Shown: piece after piece, positions 12,075-23,102 of the stretch
Numbering within the stretch: position 1 is the stretch's first letter
Layout of the letters: the number at the start of each line of letters is the position of its first letter
Source: Plantago major
Lineage: Eukaryota > Streptophyta > Magnoliopsida > Lamiales > Plantaginaceae
Direction of reading: 5' to 3'
Assembly (NCBI GenBank): GCA_026545765.1
Contig: CM048841.1
Location: 87,650,636-87,714,635 of the forward strand
Length of the DNA: 64,000 nucleotides
Notes under the pieces: generated by a model
Told to the model about the DNA's origin: nothing
Databases searched by the model: none
What the model saw: the letters and a program-made list of their open reading frames with translations, nothing else
Position numbers and translations under genes: made by a program

Positions 12075-12418
12075 CTTGTCTTCACGTATTATAATATGCC
12101 GTGATTTTATATATTGTCAGCTGACATTTAAAACACTTGATATAAGTGTGGTACTACACATTTAATTTTTGTCGTCTGTGAAGGTACACATTCCAACTAC
12201 ATATACTTCGTCCGGGCCCGGATTCTTGTAGACAGATTTTGGCAGCATCTACTATGATTGTGGTTATCAGCTCTCTGTTTCAGAAGGTATGACTACAGAA
12301 TGGAACAAGTATCTCATTGTTCAAGCCACAAGGTATAAAGAGAGCATTACTCCATAATTAGGTCCTTGCGACCGTTCTTTGGTTCAGTCGGAGGTGTTAT
12401 AAAGTCATTTGAGATCCG
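12075..12418. other. Non-coding stretch between two copia remnants
   Basis: No gene is seen. It may be further decayed sequence downstream of the minus-strand copia gag that follows, but I could not match it to a domain. Confidence 0.4.
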
Positions 12419-13138
12419 TTACTTGGAGAACTGTAGTGTCCTGAGACAATCACATAACATGTGTTCGCACGATGAAGAAGCTAATAGGGCCGAACCACCG
12501 ACCTCTTTGTTTGCACGATGCTTGAGTGTTTGCTCCGCGAGCTTTATACGAGAGCGAACACTCTCAAAAGAAGGTAGAGGATCCTGATTTTGAACATAGT
12601 CAACAGTTCCGGAATAAGCCTCAGTTAAACCACTGAGAAGACGTAGAACTAGACGGCTTTCAGAAACCTCAATACCAACGTCGGCAAGTGACTTGACGTG
12701 ATTGCAATAGGCCTCGGCAGAAGAGAAGTTGTCAAGGCGGACGTCTGCACTCTCTTCCTCTAGATGAGTAGCTCGAGAACCTTTGTTATCCATGAAGATT
12801 TGTTCAAGACGGGACCAAGCAGCATCAGCCGTGTCATTCTATACAAGAATGGCATGAAGGAGGTCGGAAGAGACGGTCGCATAGATCCACTGTAAAACGA
12901 CGGCATCAAGTCGATTGTAGAGATCGACATCGGCTTCCTTGAGAGCCTTGATTTTGGCGATGTCGGCCTCTTCCGTCGGTGGGAGGATGTGATGCATAAG
13001 ATTATGCACCCGTGCTTGAACCTGGAATAACGTCACCCAAGAATGATAGAGGCCTGTCTCAGTATCCAACGTGATAGGGATTAGTGATCAAACGTTGGTG
13101 ATAGAGAGAGCCGGATGAAACTTGGATGATTCAGACAT
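12419..13138 (-). pseudogene. Decayed copia gag (UBN2 type)
   Basis: Read on the minus strand from an ATG at 13138-13136 (MSESSKFHP...), the frame gives a copia gag start: LDTETGLYHSWVTLFQVQAR, then DAAWSRLEQIFMDNKGSR and LRLLSGLTEAYSG. Two in-frame stops break it, one near 13093 and one at about 12840. The order of conserved blocks is otherwise kept. No zinc knuckle, pol domain or LTR was recognised next to it. It is a different family from the element at 7.7-12.1 kb. Confidence 0.75.
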
Positions 13139-15567
13139 GGTGGAAAAAAAAAACGAAGAGCTGTTCGGGAAAGAAGGATGGAAAAAAAAATTAAGCGTAA
13201 GGCTTAATCGATTTATACAGAAGAAGACAGGCAGTGGTGGCGTGAGGCCGGATGAACAGAGGTAGGGGAGGGTTGTTTCCGCGTGAGGTTGACGAAACAG
13301 GAGGGGAGAGTAGAAGAAGAGGGTCGCCGCGATTTTGTGAAGAAAATCATGGAGAACGTGAACAGCTAGTAGCAGCGGAGGGGACCGAATTTAGGTCTTG
13401 ATCTGTATAAGATAATAATCGCATGTATTGATTGATAATGAGTCGTGTATTTATCTGATGTGATTAACGATAGCCAAGTATTCTAATCTAATTAGGAATC
13501 TACTTTAACTATGATTACAATTCTAGATATATACATATTCTAACATAGCTTATATTAGTATTCAAAGATTAAAGACATACTTTATCATATTCTTAAAGAG
13601 TATCCAGCACTAAAATTCAAAGGTAAATGCCCATACGAACCAATTTTTGTGACACTTTTACACTATCGTTAATAAAAACTGATTTGTCTATACTCTATAC
13701 TACCATTTATTAAATCGAACTAAAGGAGAATCATGTACTTTTGAATATGTTCACATTTAACCAACTAGTGCTTAATTGGCGATTACATGAGGTAGTTAAA
13801 GGATAGACAAGGGCGAGAGATGTGACCATAAGGACATTTTGTCAATCACCTTTCTGCTTAATGGAATTGTCATATTTTCCAACTGGAAAGTAACACAGAC
13901 ATAGACATAGAAGTAGCTTTCTTCACTCACCATCGTACATAAGTAAAATTTAATTGCTACTTATTCTAACTATGACCATAAAGACATTTTGTCATCTCCC
14001 GAATTTTCCACAAAAAGTACATAGTAGGTTTAAATCAACTTTATGCAAATATCACGCGAACATAGAAGTAATACTTTTACTCAGTTACGATAAGGTTAGT
14101 ACATCACACATCGTTAGAATTTAGAAATATCATCAATATTCGAGTAACTTTCAGTGACTCAGTTTTTTTGAATTATAAGAAGCCGGGAGTTTACAATATG
14201 ATCTGAAAATTCAGTAAAGTGGGAGATTTACTAATAGTGTGATTATTCGACTTAACTGTGTCAAAAGACACAGGTGGGTTTGTTGTGTGAGTAATGATAA
14301 AAGTTGATAAGTTACTAGCTTTCCACACATCCATTTTATCATACACTAGGACGAATCGGGAATGCCCTCGACAGGGCCTATTCTGTAGCCCAACTGCCCA
14401 TGATATTTTAATTGTTTTTCGATAAATTATTAAATTATAACGTCCTAAAATTTCATAGAATGTTTTAAAGGGATTGAGAATGATAATAATAATGTGCAAC
14501 TTTATTTTCGGTATCATCTATAAGAACTCCATACAGTCAAACGTGTTTGATCTTTAACAATTTTACGGATGACCAACTGAAAATTATGCGCACACAATGG
14601 ATAATAAAGTGCGCATGAATAATATGTCTTTGGTAAGTAAATGACGTATTATTAGGAGGGAAATGAATCGCTTCTTGCGTTATGGATTCCCTCTCAAACG
14701 ATTAGTAGTTAAGTCGGTTCAATGAGTGTACGATAAATGTAATGATAGTATTCTTAATAAAATTGTAAAATAAAGTTTGTTAGAAATAATGTGAAAATAC
14801 TAAAGCGGAATACATATGCAATTGAACAATAAATAGACTACTCATTTGGTTGGGGATAACTTTATACATTGTGGTTAGAGCATAATTTTTAGGTGAAAAA
14901 TTAAAATATATGATGAAACATAAAAAGATAGTGGAAAAATGTCACTTTAATGTTAAATGGTTAATTTATGTGTAAATTGGTGTAAGATTTTTCTAATTTT
15001 TTTGTGTGTAGGATAATCTTTTCTTTAAATAGTATTTTTTTAGTAATTTATGAAGTTTTGTGTATTTTGTCAAAAATGAGATGGGTATGAAATTCTAAAG
15101 CAGTAGGGAGTATTATTTAAGTCTCCATGTTTTACTTTTGGCTGGCATTGGACTTCCTCATCAAGTTAATAATTCACTTTTGAGTTTTAGCAGCTAGTGT
15201 TGAATGATTGAATCTTTTGATTACTTGGTTAAGTAGTTATCCTATGTGAATTAAGGCTTTAAGCTACTTAAAAATCTAAAAGAAATATTTTAATTAGGTT
15301 ATTCGAATTTTGATTACTAATTAGTAGTACTTCAAGAAGTTTATGACTCGTTAAATTTTTATGATGGCCAAATTATCATCCAATTACAACAAAGTCTTGT
15401 TGTGAGATTTATTTTTCTGCTTCTATCATTGTGAGTAAGAGAACGGTAAGGTTGATATTGGAATTTTTCAAATAAATAAATGCTAGAAGCCCCTAAAAAG
15501 TTCAATTATTACTAGTGGACTTATACGGTGAACTATCATGAATTGAGGTGTTTCAAAGGGTCGGGTA
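13139..15567. other. Non-coding AT-rich region
   Basis: No reading frame or RNA gene is supported. The sequence is AT-rich. A GGGAGTA near 15110 resembles a MITE end, but no partner terminus was found. The 5' end of the CACTA element that follows (a CACTACAA terminus with subterminal repeats) is not here, so that element appears truncated on this side. Confidence 0.45.
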
Positions 15568-17270
15568 TGGTGCTTCGTACTATATGGTCGTTGTAGTGGT
15601 CCTTACAACGGTAGTCGAGCACTTGAAATATAATGGGTTCGTGCCTCAATATGAGGTATAGAATCATCATGGTGAGACAGCAACATCGTTCATGTCATAT
15701 GAGTATACTAGGAAGCATCGAAGAAAGCAGCAAAATGAGAAATCTAGTACTCAAAATACGGCTACATCTGATGCTTTTCATGACCGGTTTGAAGAAATGG
15801 TGTTTACTGTTGCGGGTCCATAGTTTATGGACACTAGTACAACTGAAACCGAGGGAGGTGTGGAGGAGCCACCGAATCCCGAGGATCAGGCGTTCTTTGA
15901 CTTGTTGGAATCATCGAAGAAGTCGATTTAGCCGGGGTGTAAGAAGCACACCGAGTTGTCTTTGTTGTCTCAGCTAATGAGTTGTAAGGCCGAGGGTGGC
16001 CAATCTGAAGTGAGCTTCAATAATTACATACAACTGTTATCGGAGTGTTGCCCTGAAGAAAACCTAGTTCCCACCAACTTTTACCAAGCGAAGAAAAAGA
16101 TGCGGGGGATGGGGTTGCCTATGAAAACCATAGATTGTTGTCCTGATATGTGCATGATCTATTGGGGGGGGGGATGTAGATCTACTGGAGTGCAAGTTTT
16201 GTGGTAAGGACCGCTACAAGCGTTATAAGGAGGGGGCTGCAAAGAAACACCAGAAGAAAAATCTCCCACATAAGAAAATGTGGTACTTCCCTCTAGCACC
16301 TCGTTTAAAGAGGTTGTACGCTTCAAGTGCTTGTGCCGATTAAATGCGGTGGCACAAGGAGAGAGTAACCCCGACAGATGCAGGGGGTAGAATGGAGTAC
16401 CCATCAGACTCACCGGCATGGAAAGAGTTTGACAAGACATATCCGGAGTTTGCAGCCGAGTCTAGAAATGTACGATTGGGACTTTGTACGGATGGTTTTA
16501 ACCCGTTTGGAAGTGAACGGAAGTACTCGTGTTGGCCAGTGATGCTCACACCATACAACCTGCCGCATGAAGGAACCATTCATGTTCTTGACTGTGTTGG
16601 TGCCCGGGCCAGAAGATCCAGCACTGAAGCTGGATGTCATCTTGCAGCCCCTAATCAAGGAGCTGATTGAGTTGTGAGAAAATGGTATCTCTGCATATGA
16701 TGTGTCAACCAAGAAGAACTTTACCTTGAGAGCAGCACTACGGTGGACCGTGAGTGATTTTCCTGCGTACTTCATGCTATCTGGAAGGAAAACCGCCAGG
16801 AGATTTTCTTGTCCACATTGTTTGGAGGACACTGATGCATTTAGACTGAAGGATAGCAGAAAGGAATCTTGGTTTGACTGTCATCGTAGGTTTCTACCAA
16901 GTAACCATCCGTTCAGGACGAACATGGATCAATTCATGAAAAACAAAGTAGAAAAGAAAGGCCCCCTAAGACAACTTACGGGTGCACAAATACTTGCGGA
17001 GATTGATAGGCTGGGTCATACACGCCAAGTGGTGTTTCTTGAATATCCATGCATGAAACGAGATAAGGCGGACTGGTTGGCTGCGATACCTATACATGCC
17101 CGCTCCAAAGTGGAGTACGTTGAGAAATACGACTCAATTACCAACTCGTACCAAGAAGAGGTTGTCGATGAACAAGCAAAAACTCTTGTATAGTCTCGTG
17201 ATGAATTCATAGAGCTGCACGAGGCCCAGTATGTAGACTTAACCACAGGCGAGGTCGCTGCGGGTATGTG
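15568..17270 (+). pseudogene. TNP2-like CACTA transposase (Transposase_21 family) pseudogene
   Basis: Conserved blocks of the plant CACTA transposase read through in order: NGFVPQYEV, NNYIQLLSECCPEENLVP, NFYQAKKKMRGMGLP, WHKERVTPTDAGGRMEYPSD, NVRLGLCTDGFNPFG, YSCWPVMLTPYNLP, FTLRAALRWTVSDFPAYFML and CPHCLEDTDAF. They are broken by stops (for example after EYEV-like sequence near 15658, after VAGP near 15822, SKKSI near 15928, CAD near 16341, and where Trp is expected near 16674) and by frameshifts, including one at the G-run near 16165. After ILAEIDRLG near 17010 the frame jumps to sequence I cannot match to the catalytic core, which implies an internal deletion. It is non-functional. Confidence 0.82.
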
Positions 17271-17273
17271 TGA

Positions 17274-17324
17274 CATATACATTTGACTCGTAATAAATCA
17301 CAAAGACTTGGTATTATCAACAAC

Positions 17325-17356
<32 letters not shown>

Positions 17357-17408
17357 CATGTATATATATGTATATATATACATGTATATATGTATATATA
17401 TATATCTA

Positions 17409-17439
<31 letters not shown>

Positions 17440-17483
17440 ATAATACCAAGTCTTTGTGATTTATTACGAGTCAAATGTATATG
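17274..17483. repeat. 210-bp palindrome with AT core
   Basis: The arm starting CATATACATTTGACTCGTAA at 17274 is repeated exactly in reverse complement ending at 17483. The non-AT part of each arm is about 55 bases without a mismatch. Between the arms lie about 100 bases of alternating TA with ATGTATATATACAT blocks that are themselves near-palindromic. It sits in the stretch between the TNP2-like and Transposase_24-like genes, bounded by a GTATGT donor-like and a TTTTTGCAG acceptor-like sequence. Confidence 0.9.
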
Positions 17484-18104
17484 TTTTACATGTAGTTGTA
17501 TACTAACACATTTTTTCTGTATTTGTTGCATGTTTTTGCAGATGCCACGACATAGGAAACCTACATACGTTCCTCCCTCATGGAGTGGGTTGTCTGGTGG
17601 TAGCCAGGCGGGGGGTAGTGGAGCAGGAGTTTCATCCGGAGAGGTGTTTGAGGTCAGAGCAGCCAGTCTGCGGTTCCTGAGACCCCACCAAGTTCAAGCA
17701 GGAGCTCGACACATGGCTGGGGTAACTTACCAAATGACGGGGTCCCTACATCGAGTATGCACCCGGAGCGATGTGGCAGGGAAAGCCTGTGTTGTTCCCC
17801 AACGACCCATCGAAGTAAGTATTATGCATTTGTATATAGAACATAATTTAAGATAATTTATGTCACATCATTGTTGTACTATACTAATTAATATTCGGTT
17901 CCTGTATCCTATACATTGATAACAAGTTTTGGCCTGCCGGTGCTTCAGGAAAACTAAATGACGCAATCAAGGTCAAGAGGGACATCCCGGGCGGCGAGAA
18001 GTGGTCAAAGATCTCGGACCGACAGAAGGCAGAGTACTTTGATGAGTTGCGGGTAAGTTTAAATTTCACATTGTTTTATTTGTTGTTTTAATCGTTGTTT
18101 TAAT

Positions 18105-18280
18105 GTCAGTGGTATGTTAGCCACTATATGTGAATGGTATGTTAACCACTGAATTTGGGTGATATGTTAGTCAACATTGTGTTAGTAAATTTTAGGACAA
18201 TGTGAGTGGTATGTTAGCCACTATATGTGAGTGGTATGTTAGCCATTGAACTTGGGTGATATGTTAGTCACCATTGAATA
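18105..18280 (+). repeat. Hairpin minisatellite in CACTA-1 intron
   Basis: About six copies of an 18-base unit with the fixed core TATGTTAG. Two forms occur: AGTGG-TATGTTAG-CCACT and GGTGA-TATGTTAG-TCACC. Each has complementary arms, so each can fold as a 5-bp stem with an 8-base loop. The array lies just upstream of the exon that starts YFIPNALVP. The same family is expanded at 27.5-27.9 kb. Confidence 0.85.
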
Positions 18281-18874
18281 TGTTGTGTTATCTTATTAAA
18301 TTGTTGTCTTTGCTTGGGTTATGTAATTTGGATGTTGTGTGGAATTGTTGTAGAAAACCTACTTCATTCCCAACGCCTTGGTTCCCCGACTGTGGTCTGT
18401 CTTCGAGACTCTGGGGTCAGATTTGTATAGGAAGATGATCAACAATGTTAAAAAAAAAGGCAAGAGGCCAACGTGGATGGGAGAGGAGGAGTGGGGGCAT
18501 TGGGTGGAGTACTGGAGAAGGAAGGAGAACGTTCAGGTTGCAGCCCAGAACAGAGAGAACCGGCTGACTCAGTCGTCTGATGGTACCGGGGTGGCCAGGC
18601 ACCACTATGGGTCGCGAGTTGTGGTTACGGATCACCGTATAGCTGTTAGTGTCTTATTTGTCCGTTTATTCGTACATGTGTTTTGTGTTTAATTTCTACA
18701 CACTTACTAGCTAATTGTTTGCATATATATGTTCTTCATGCGGAGGCTGGGGAGGAGAAGACCGCGCTACAACACTTTAAAAAGTCAAGTTGAAGGACGA
18801 CATATGGGTGGACAGACGGTCCGATACTATTGCGGTACGTTTCTTTTGTTAAGGTTCATATTTGTGTAGTATAA

Positions 18875-20517
18875 TGTTGGTCCAGATAACGGCAAAGTAA
18901 AAGACTAGGAGGGGGGGGGGGGGTGAATAGTCTTTTAAAACTTTTGTCGATAAGCACAGTTTCTCAGATATCTGTGTAGATATCTGATACTTAATTTCAG
19001 AGAGCGGAAGACTTCTGAGATAAGTGCACGTGTTTAGCAAGATAAGTGTAAGTACTTTGCAATAAGTAAAACAAGTAATAAACTGCAGATAGTAAATAAC
19101 ACGTCTTTTTATAGTGGTATCTGAAGGTGGCGTAATCATTCAACTAATCCACTTCGGTCTTTCTCAGACCTAGAATCCACTAAGATAAATGAGATAACCT
19201 TACAGATATCTTTTCTTAGATTCCTAAAAGCACTAGGTTCCCAACCAAGTGTTCCCCCCGAGTTATTCCCCGGCTTTCACAGCCAAGTACTTCATGTACT
19301 CAGAAACCTTTTTGAGCTATTCCTTAGCTTCCCAAGCTAAGTACTTCCTGTGCTCAGCAACCTTGGAGTTATTCCTTAGTTTCCCAAACTAAGTACTTCC
19401 TGTACTCCACGCCGAATATGGTGTTCGTTTTAGGTTTGTTTGTCAGGTGAGCTTCTTTAATAACTTGTTCAGTTATTTAGATAGCTCTATGAATCAAGTA
19501 TACTTAATACACTTTGCAATGTATGGTATCTTGTTCTCTACTGACCCAAGTCTATGGTAAGTGTTCAAGAGAATGAAACTTAGATATGAAATCTTAGTTC
19601 AACTCTTTCACAGATAACAATGCTTGTTAAGGATCAGGACACTTAGAACTTTTGTGCTACTTAGAATCAAGAGCTTTGGTCGCAACAGAAAGCTTGAAGG
19701 TAAGTAGTTTGCTTGAGAGCGCTTGTATGAGTATTCTTGAAGTTCAGTGTGTTCTAAGGTGTATTCTCAAGTCAGTCTAAGTGTTGATATTTATAGATGA
19801 ATTTGAGTGCCGTTTGAATAGTATCCGTTAGGCTTAAATCAAATTCAAACTATTGATATCTGAATATAATCTTATGTGAGTTTGTCTTCTTCTTGAAGCT
19901 ACCGTTTTTGTTCGAGACATTTACATACATGCATTTAATGCACTGTAATATATTTTGTCCTGTAGTGCCAACGGAACTATGCATGGTATCAGAGATCTTT
20001 ATACAATCAGAGTTTTCTGAAACTTTGCATGTTCTTTTCCAGAGATCATCATAGCTTCAGATACCACTGGTTTAAACAACTTGTTATAATATGTTTCTTT
20101 TTCAGAAGCATATTTTATGTCCAAGGTATCTGAGTGTAGATATCTGTGGGCACTTTCCTTGTCTCAGAAACCTTTTATTCTCAGATATCTTTTGCAACTC
20201 GTGTGTTTCAAAACACTTGTTTCTCCAAGATATCTGGACATAGGTATCTGAAAAACCCTTGTCTTCAGCAATCTTGTGCAGTCTTCAAATCTTCAAATCC
20301 GTTGAACTTTTCCTGCTGGATGCCTTCTTCTTGGTCTTCTTCAGAAAATAAAAATTACATTTCAAGACCTAACATCCTATACAAGATTTGCTAGACCATC
20401 ATACTTAGTGAGTTTCCTCTTTTACATTGTTCAAGTGAACTAAGAGTACTAATCACCTTTCTGAGCTAAGATAAGTCATTAGGTTGCTGATCAAAATCTA
20501 AACAGATATTCCTAACA
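18875..20517 (-). mobile_element. Solo LTR of a copia-type retrotransposon
   Basis: The 1643-base sequence starts TGTTGGTC and ends CCTAACA on the plus strand. It is flanked by a perfect 5-bp target duplication TATAA (18870-18874 and 20518-20522). The allele without the insertion is preserved at 25.83 kb, where GTAGTATAAGTTATTTTG is continuous. A related LTR at 24208-25640 has a gag gene and a primer-binding site on the minus strand, which sets the orientation. A G-run (C-run on the coding strand) lies near 18908. Confidence 0.93.
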
Positions 20518-20886
20518 TATAAGTTATTTTGAAAACTGTAACTCATGGTATGCACTTTACGATTTCAGGCTAAGGTGGAGAGGAGGATCGTCGGTCGGGA
20601 GCTGACAGTTGAAGAAGAAAACGGCATCTTCTTAGTTGTCAACTCAATGGACGACAAGGGCCGAGTATATGGATTGGGGAGTTACGTCCCTGAACTGGCT
20701 GGTCCTAGCTCCTCAGCATCCCAGCAATCCAGAGCACCATTTTTCACACACGAGTTGGTGCAGGAAAAAAGTCGATCCTTTGCAAGCGGAGTTAGCTAAA
20801 ACCCATGAGGATTACCGGCAACTCCAACGACGGATGGACGATTTCATGGCCATGTACCCACCACCGCCACCGCCCCAAAATAGTTA

Positions 20887-21431
20887 GTTTGGACTTGTGT
20901 TTTCTCCCACTTGACTTCTTATTTTAGCTTATGTACGGATATTTAATTTCATTACGGATAATTTGTATTCGTCGAATGCTTTCTGTTAATTAATACAATT
21001 TTATTATTTTGGATTTATTATCGTAGATTATATTTGTGAAACAGGTGAAATATGAAAACAGGCATCAAAATTTAAAAAAAAAAAATAATTTGCAAATTTA
21101 GAGACGGATAAATTATCTGTCTCTAAATCTGGATTTTATTTATTATAAAAAAATTGATAATCCGTCGCTAAATAGCAACGGATAATTATCTGTCTCAAAA
21201 AATGGACAGAATTATGGAATTAAAAAAAAATAAAAAATCACCTTATTGGAGACGGATAAGTATCCGTCACAAAAAGGTCGACGAATTTATCCGTCTCTAA
21301 TCCATCGCTAAATAGAGACGGATAAATTATCCATCGCTAAATGACTTGTGAGGCCAACAAAGGCGATGGCCTTATTATCCGTCTCTACAGATTTAGCGAC
21401 GGATTTCTTGTTTAGCAATGGAGCTAAACAA

Positions 21432-21466
<35 letters not shown>

Positions 21467-21471
21467 TAGTG
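20887..21471 (+). repeat. CACTA-1 3' untranslated and subterminal repeat region
   Basis: After a short AT-rich 3' UTR, the motif TTAGAGACGGATAA and its inverse TTATCCGTCTCTAA recur from about 21097, along with TTAGCGACGGAT variants. Such clustered inverted motifs are the usual binding sites for the TNPA-type protein. The region ends in a 30-odd T run and GTAGTG at 21471, the CACTA terminus. Confidence 0.85.
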
Positions 21472-22080
21472 CCTTTTGTCAACATTTATAAATACAAATC
21501 ATTCTGCTGATCCAATGTACGCTATTTATTACCCTTCACCTACTTAATTAGGAGGTTCAAATCTCGATCAAACTGTTAAGTCACATTTTGGTTTGTCCAA
21601 GATCAACCATGTAAAAATAGTTTATCTCCTTCCCTCTTAATTTCGGATACCCTCAAATTAAGATGTTGTAAACTAAAGTTTACGATACCTAACCCGTTTT
21701 CAATTGTCAGTATAATGTAGAGAGACAGGTCAAATTGAAGTACATTTGATCTTATAATTAACCACACTATGCATAAAAAATTTCTACTAAAGAATTGCGC
21801 ACATGAGATATCATGAATGGCAAAATATTCAAATGCAAATGTCATTCTTTGAAGTCCTGTCCGAAATATGTATTACTTAATTAGCTCATCACACACTGTA
21901 ATTCATCATAAACATGTTAATAGTAATCCCCAAATATCCAGCAAGTGTGTGAAATTCAAATATCATAATAGCTAGCTGCTTATTCATATTCGTACTCTAT
22001 TCATCTCCTACGGCTTAGAAAAAGAATGATCGTCGTTGCTTCCCTATTTATAATCTATAATAACTAATAACATATTAAGA

Positions 22081-22842
22081 TTGGGGTGGCCAACGAATCG
22101 AACATATGGCAAAATTATTGTTCGTTTGAAGGTACGTTCGGTTCGTGTTCGTGTTCGACGAACATTAAAAATTAGTGTTCAAGTTCGGTTCGAGATTTTT
22201 TTTAGTTATTCGTGTTCGGTTTGCATGTTCGGCTCATTTGCATTCAACAGTTCGTTTCGTTTGCGTTCGATTGTGTGTTCAAACGTTTTGTTCGTTTATG
22301 TTTAAAAAAAAGCTCTAAATTATAAATTTTACAATTAAATAAGATAAAATAATACTACAACATCATAAACAACAATAATAAATTTCAAACTGAAAACTAT
22401 GAACCTAAAATACCACAATTGCATCATGAATTTTCATGCAGACAAAATGTGTAACGACCCGGACCACTAATGGGCCAGCACGGTTACTCCCTAAGATTGC
22501 TCCAGTGCAAGCACGCTTAACTCTGGAATTCTTATAGATGGATTCTCGAAAAGAAAGGTGCACCTTATTAGTATGAGTAGCGTTCTCGATCTCTTTAAAT
22601 TGTATGGACTTGACTTGAAACTTTGGGGCGTTACAAAATGTATAATAATAATATATATTTTGGTGTTTGTTCGCGAACCGTTCGCAAAAAATCGATAAAG
22701 AATAAAATGTTCAATGTTCGGTTCGAAAAAACTCGAACATGTTTGTGAACATGTTCGGTTCGGTCAAACTGAACATGAACTGAGCGTTGACCTAGCTTTT
22801 TCACGAACATTTCGCGAACGTTCGGTTCGTTGGCCACCCCTA
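22081..22842. mobile_element. hAT-like non-autonomous DNA element
   Basis: The left end TTGGGGTGGCCAACGAATCG and the right end, read in reverse complement TAGGGGTGGCCAACGAACCG, form an imperfect terminal inverted repeat. TAGGGGTG termini are common in plant hAT elements. GTTCG/CGAAC motifs are densely repeated inside both ends. The equivalent empty site is at 30040-30055. No transposase is present. A clean 8-bp duplication could not be read. Confidence 0.75.
22450..22635 (-). mobile_element. 5S-rRNA-like (Cassandra-type) solo LTR
   Basis: The 186-base sequence begins TGTAACG and ends CGTTACA and is flanked by a perfect 5-bp duplication AAATG (22445-22449, 22636-22640). On the minus strand it contains AGTTAAGCGTGCTTG followed by GAGCAATCTTAGGGAGTAACC. 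This resembles the internal promoter region of plant 5S rRNA (box A, intermediate element, box C). Cassandra TRIM elements are the known plant retroelements with 5S-like sequence in their LTRs. Size and structure fit a solo Cassandra LTR; the name is inferred from memory of the family. Confidence 0.75.
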
Positions 22843-23102
22843 CTTATATGTATTGCGAGTTCTTTTTCTTCTGACTTGGACTTTGTTCTCTTCATTTAAA
22901 AACCCATTAGTTTAGTTTAGTTCTTTTTCTTCTGACTTATACTTTATTTTCTTCATTTAAAAACTCATTAATTTAAGTCAATTAATATTAGCTCAACTCG
23001 AATATTAAAGCGTATACTAGATCAATAAACACACAAAAATTAGTAAAATTTAGGTCGAGTCTAAAAAATCAAGTTCAGAGACAATTCGAATGTTATTTTC
23101 TC

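Larger units (their letters stand above)
17542..20886 (+). pseudogene. Transposase_24-like (Ptta/En/Spm, TNPA-type) gene remnant
   Basis: The second CACTA gene, thought to bind subterminal repeats and help transposition. Exon-like blocks: ~17542-17814 (MPRHRKPTYVPPSW..., then in another frame APGAMWQGKPVLFPNDPSK), ~17910-18053 (NKFWPAGASGKLNDAIKVKR), ~18353-18643 (YFIPNALVPRLWSVFETL; GKRPTWMGEEEWGHWVEYW; GTGVARHHYGSR), ~18736-18835 (GEEKTALQHFKK, shifted to LKDDIWVDRRSDTIA) and ~20567-20886 (ELTVEEENGIFLVVNSMDDK ... PPPPPPQNS). There are frameshifts in the first block, in the fourth, and at an extra A in the last (GAAAAAAGTCG near 20767; the copy at 26.1 kb has one A fewer). A solo LTR occupies the last intron. 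Confidence 0.8.
15568..21471 (+). mobile_element. CACTA-1: En/Spm-type DNA transposon, 5'-truncated, decayed
   Basis: The order TNP2-like transposase gene, Transposase_24-like gene, subterminal repeats and a terminus reading TTTGTAGTG at 21471 (reverse complement CACTACAAA) identifies a CACTA element in plus orientation. The matching left terminus was not found. Both genes carry stops and frameshifts. A minus-strand copia solo LTR (18875-20517) lies within it. Confidence 0.85.
21472..23092. repeat. CACTA right flank, copy 1 of a duplicated segment
   Basis: From CTTTTGTCAACATTTATAAA this sequence matches 29468-30280 closely, including non-transposon sequence such as ACCCTTCACCTACTTA and AAAATTTCTACTAAAGAATT. 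The match ends near 23092/30280 at GAATGTT. The only large difference is an hAT-like insertion at 22081-22842. It contains no gene. Because both CACTA copies share this flank, the pair arose by segmental duplication rather than by separate insertions. Confidence 0.85.

Noticed and set aside
21097..21400. Regular spaced repeats that could suggest a CRISPR-like array
   Set aside because: They are inverted as well as direct, spaced irregularly, and end in a CACTA terminus. They are transposon subterminal repeats, and the genome is plant.
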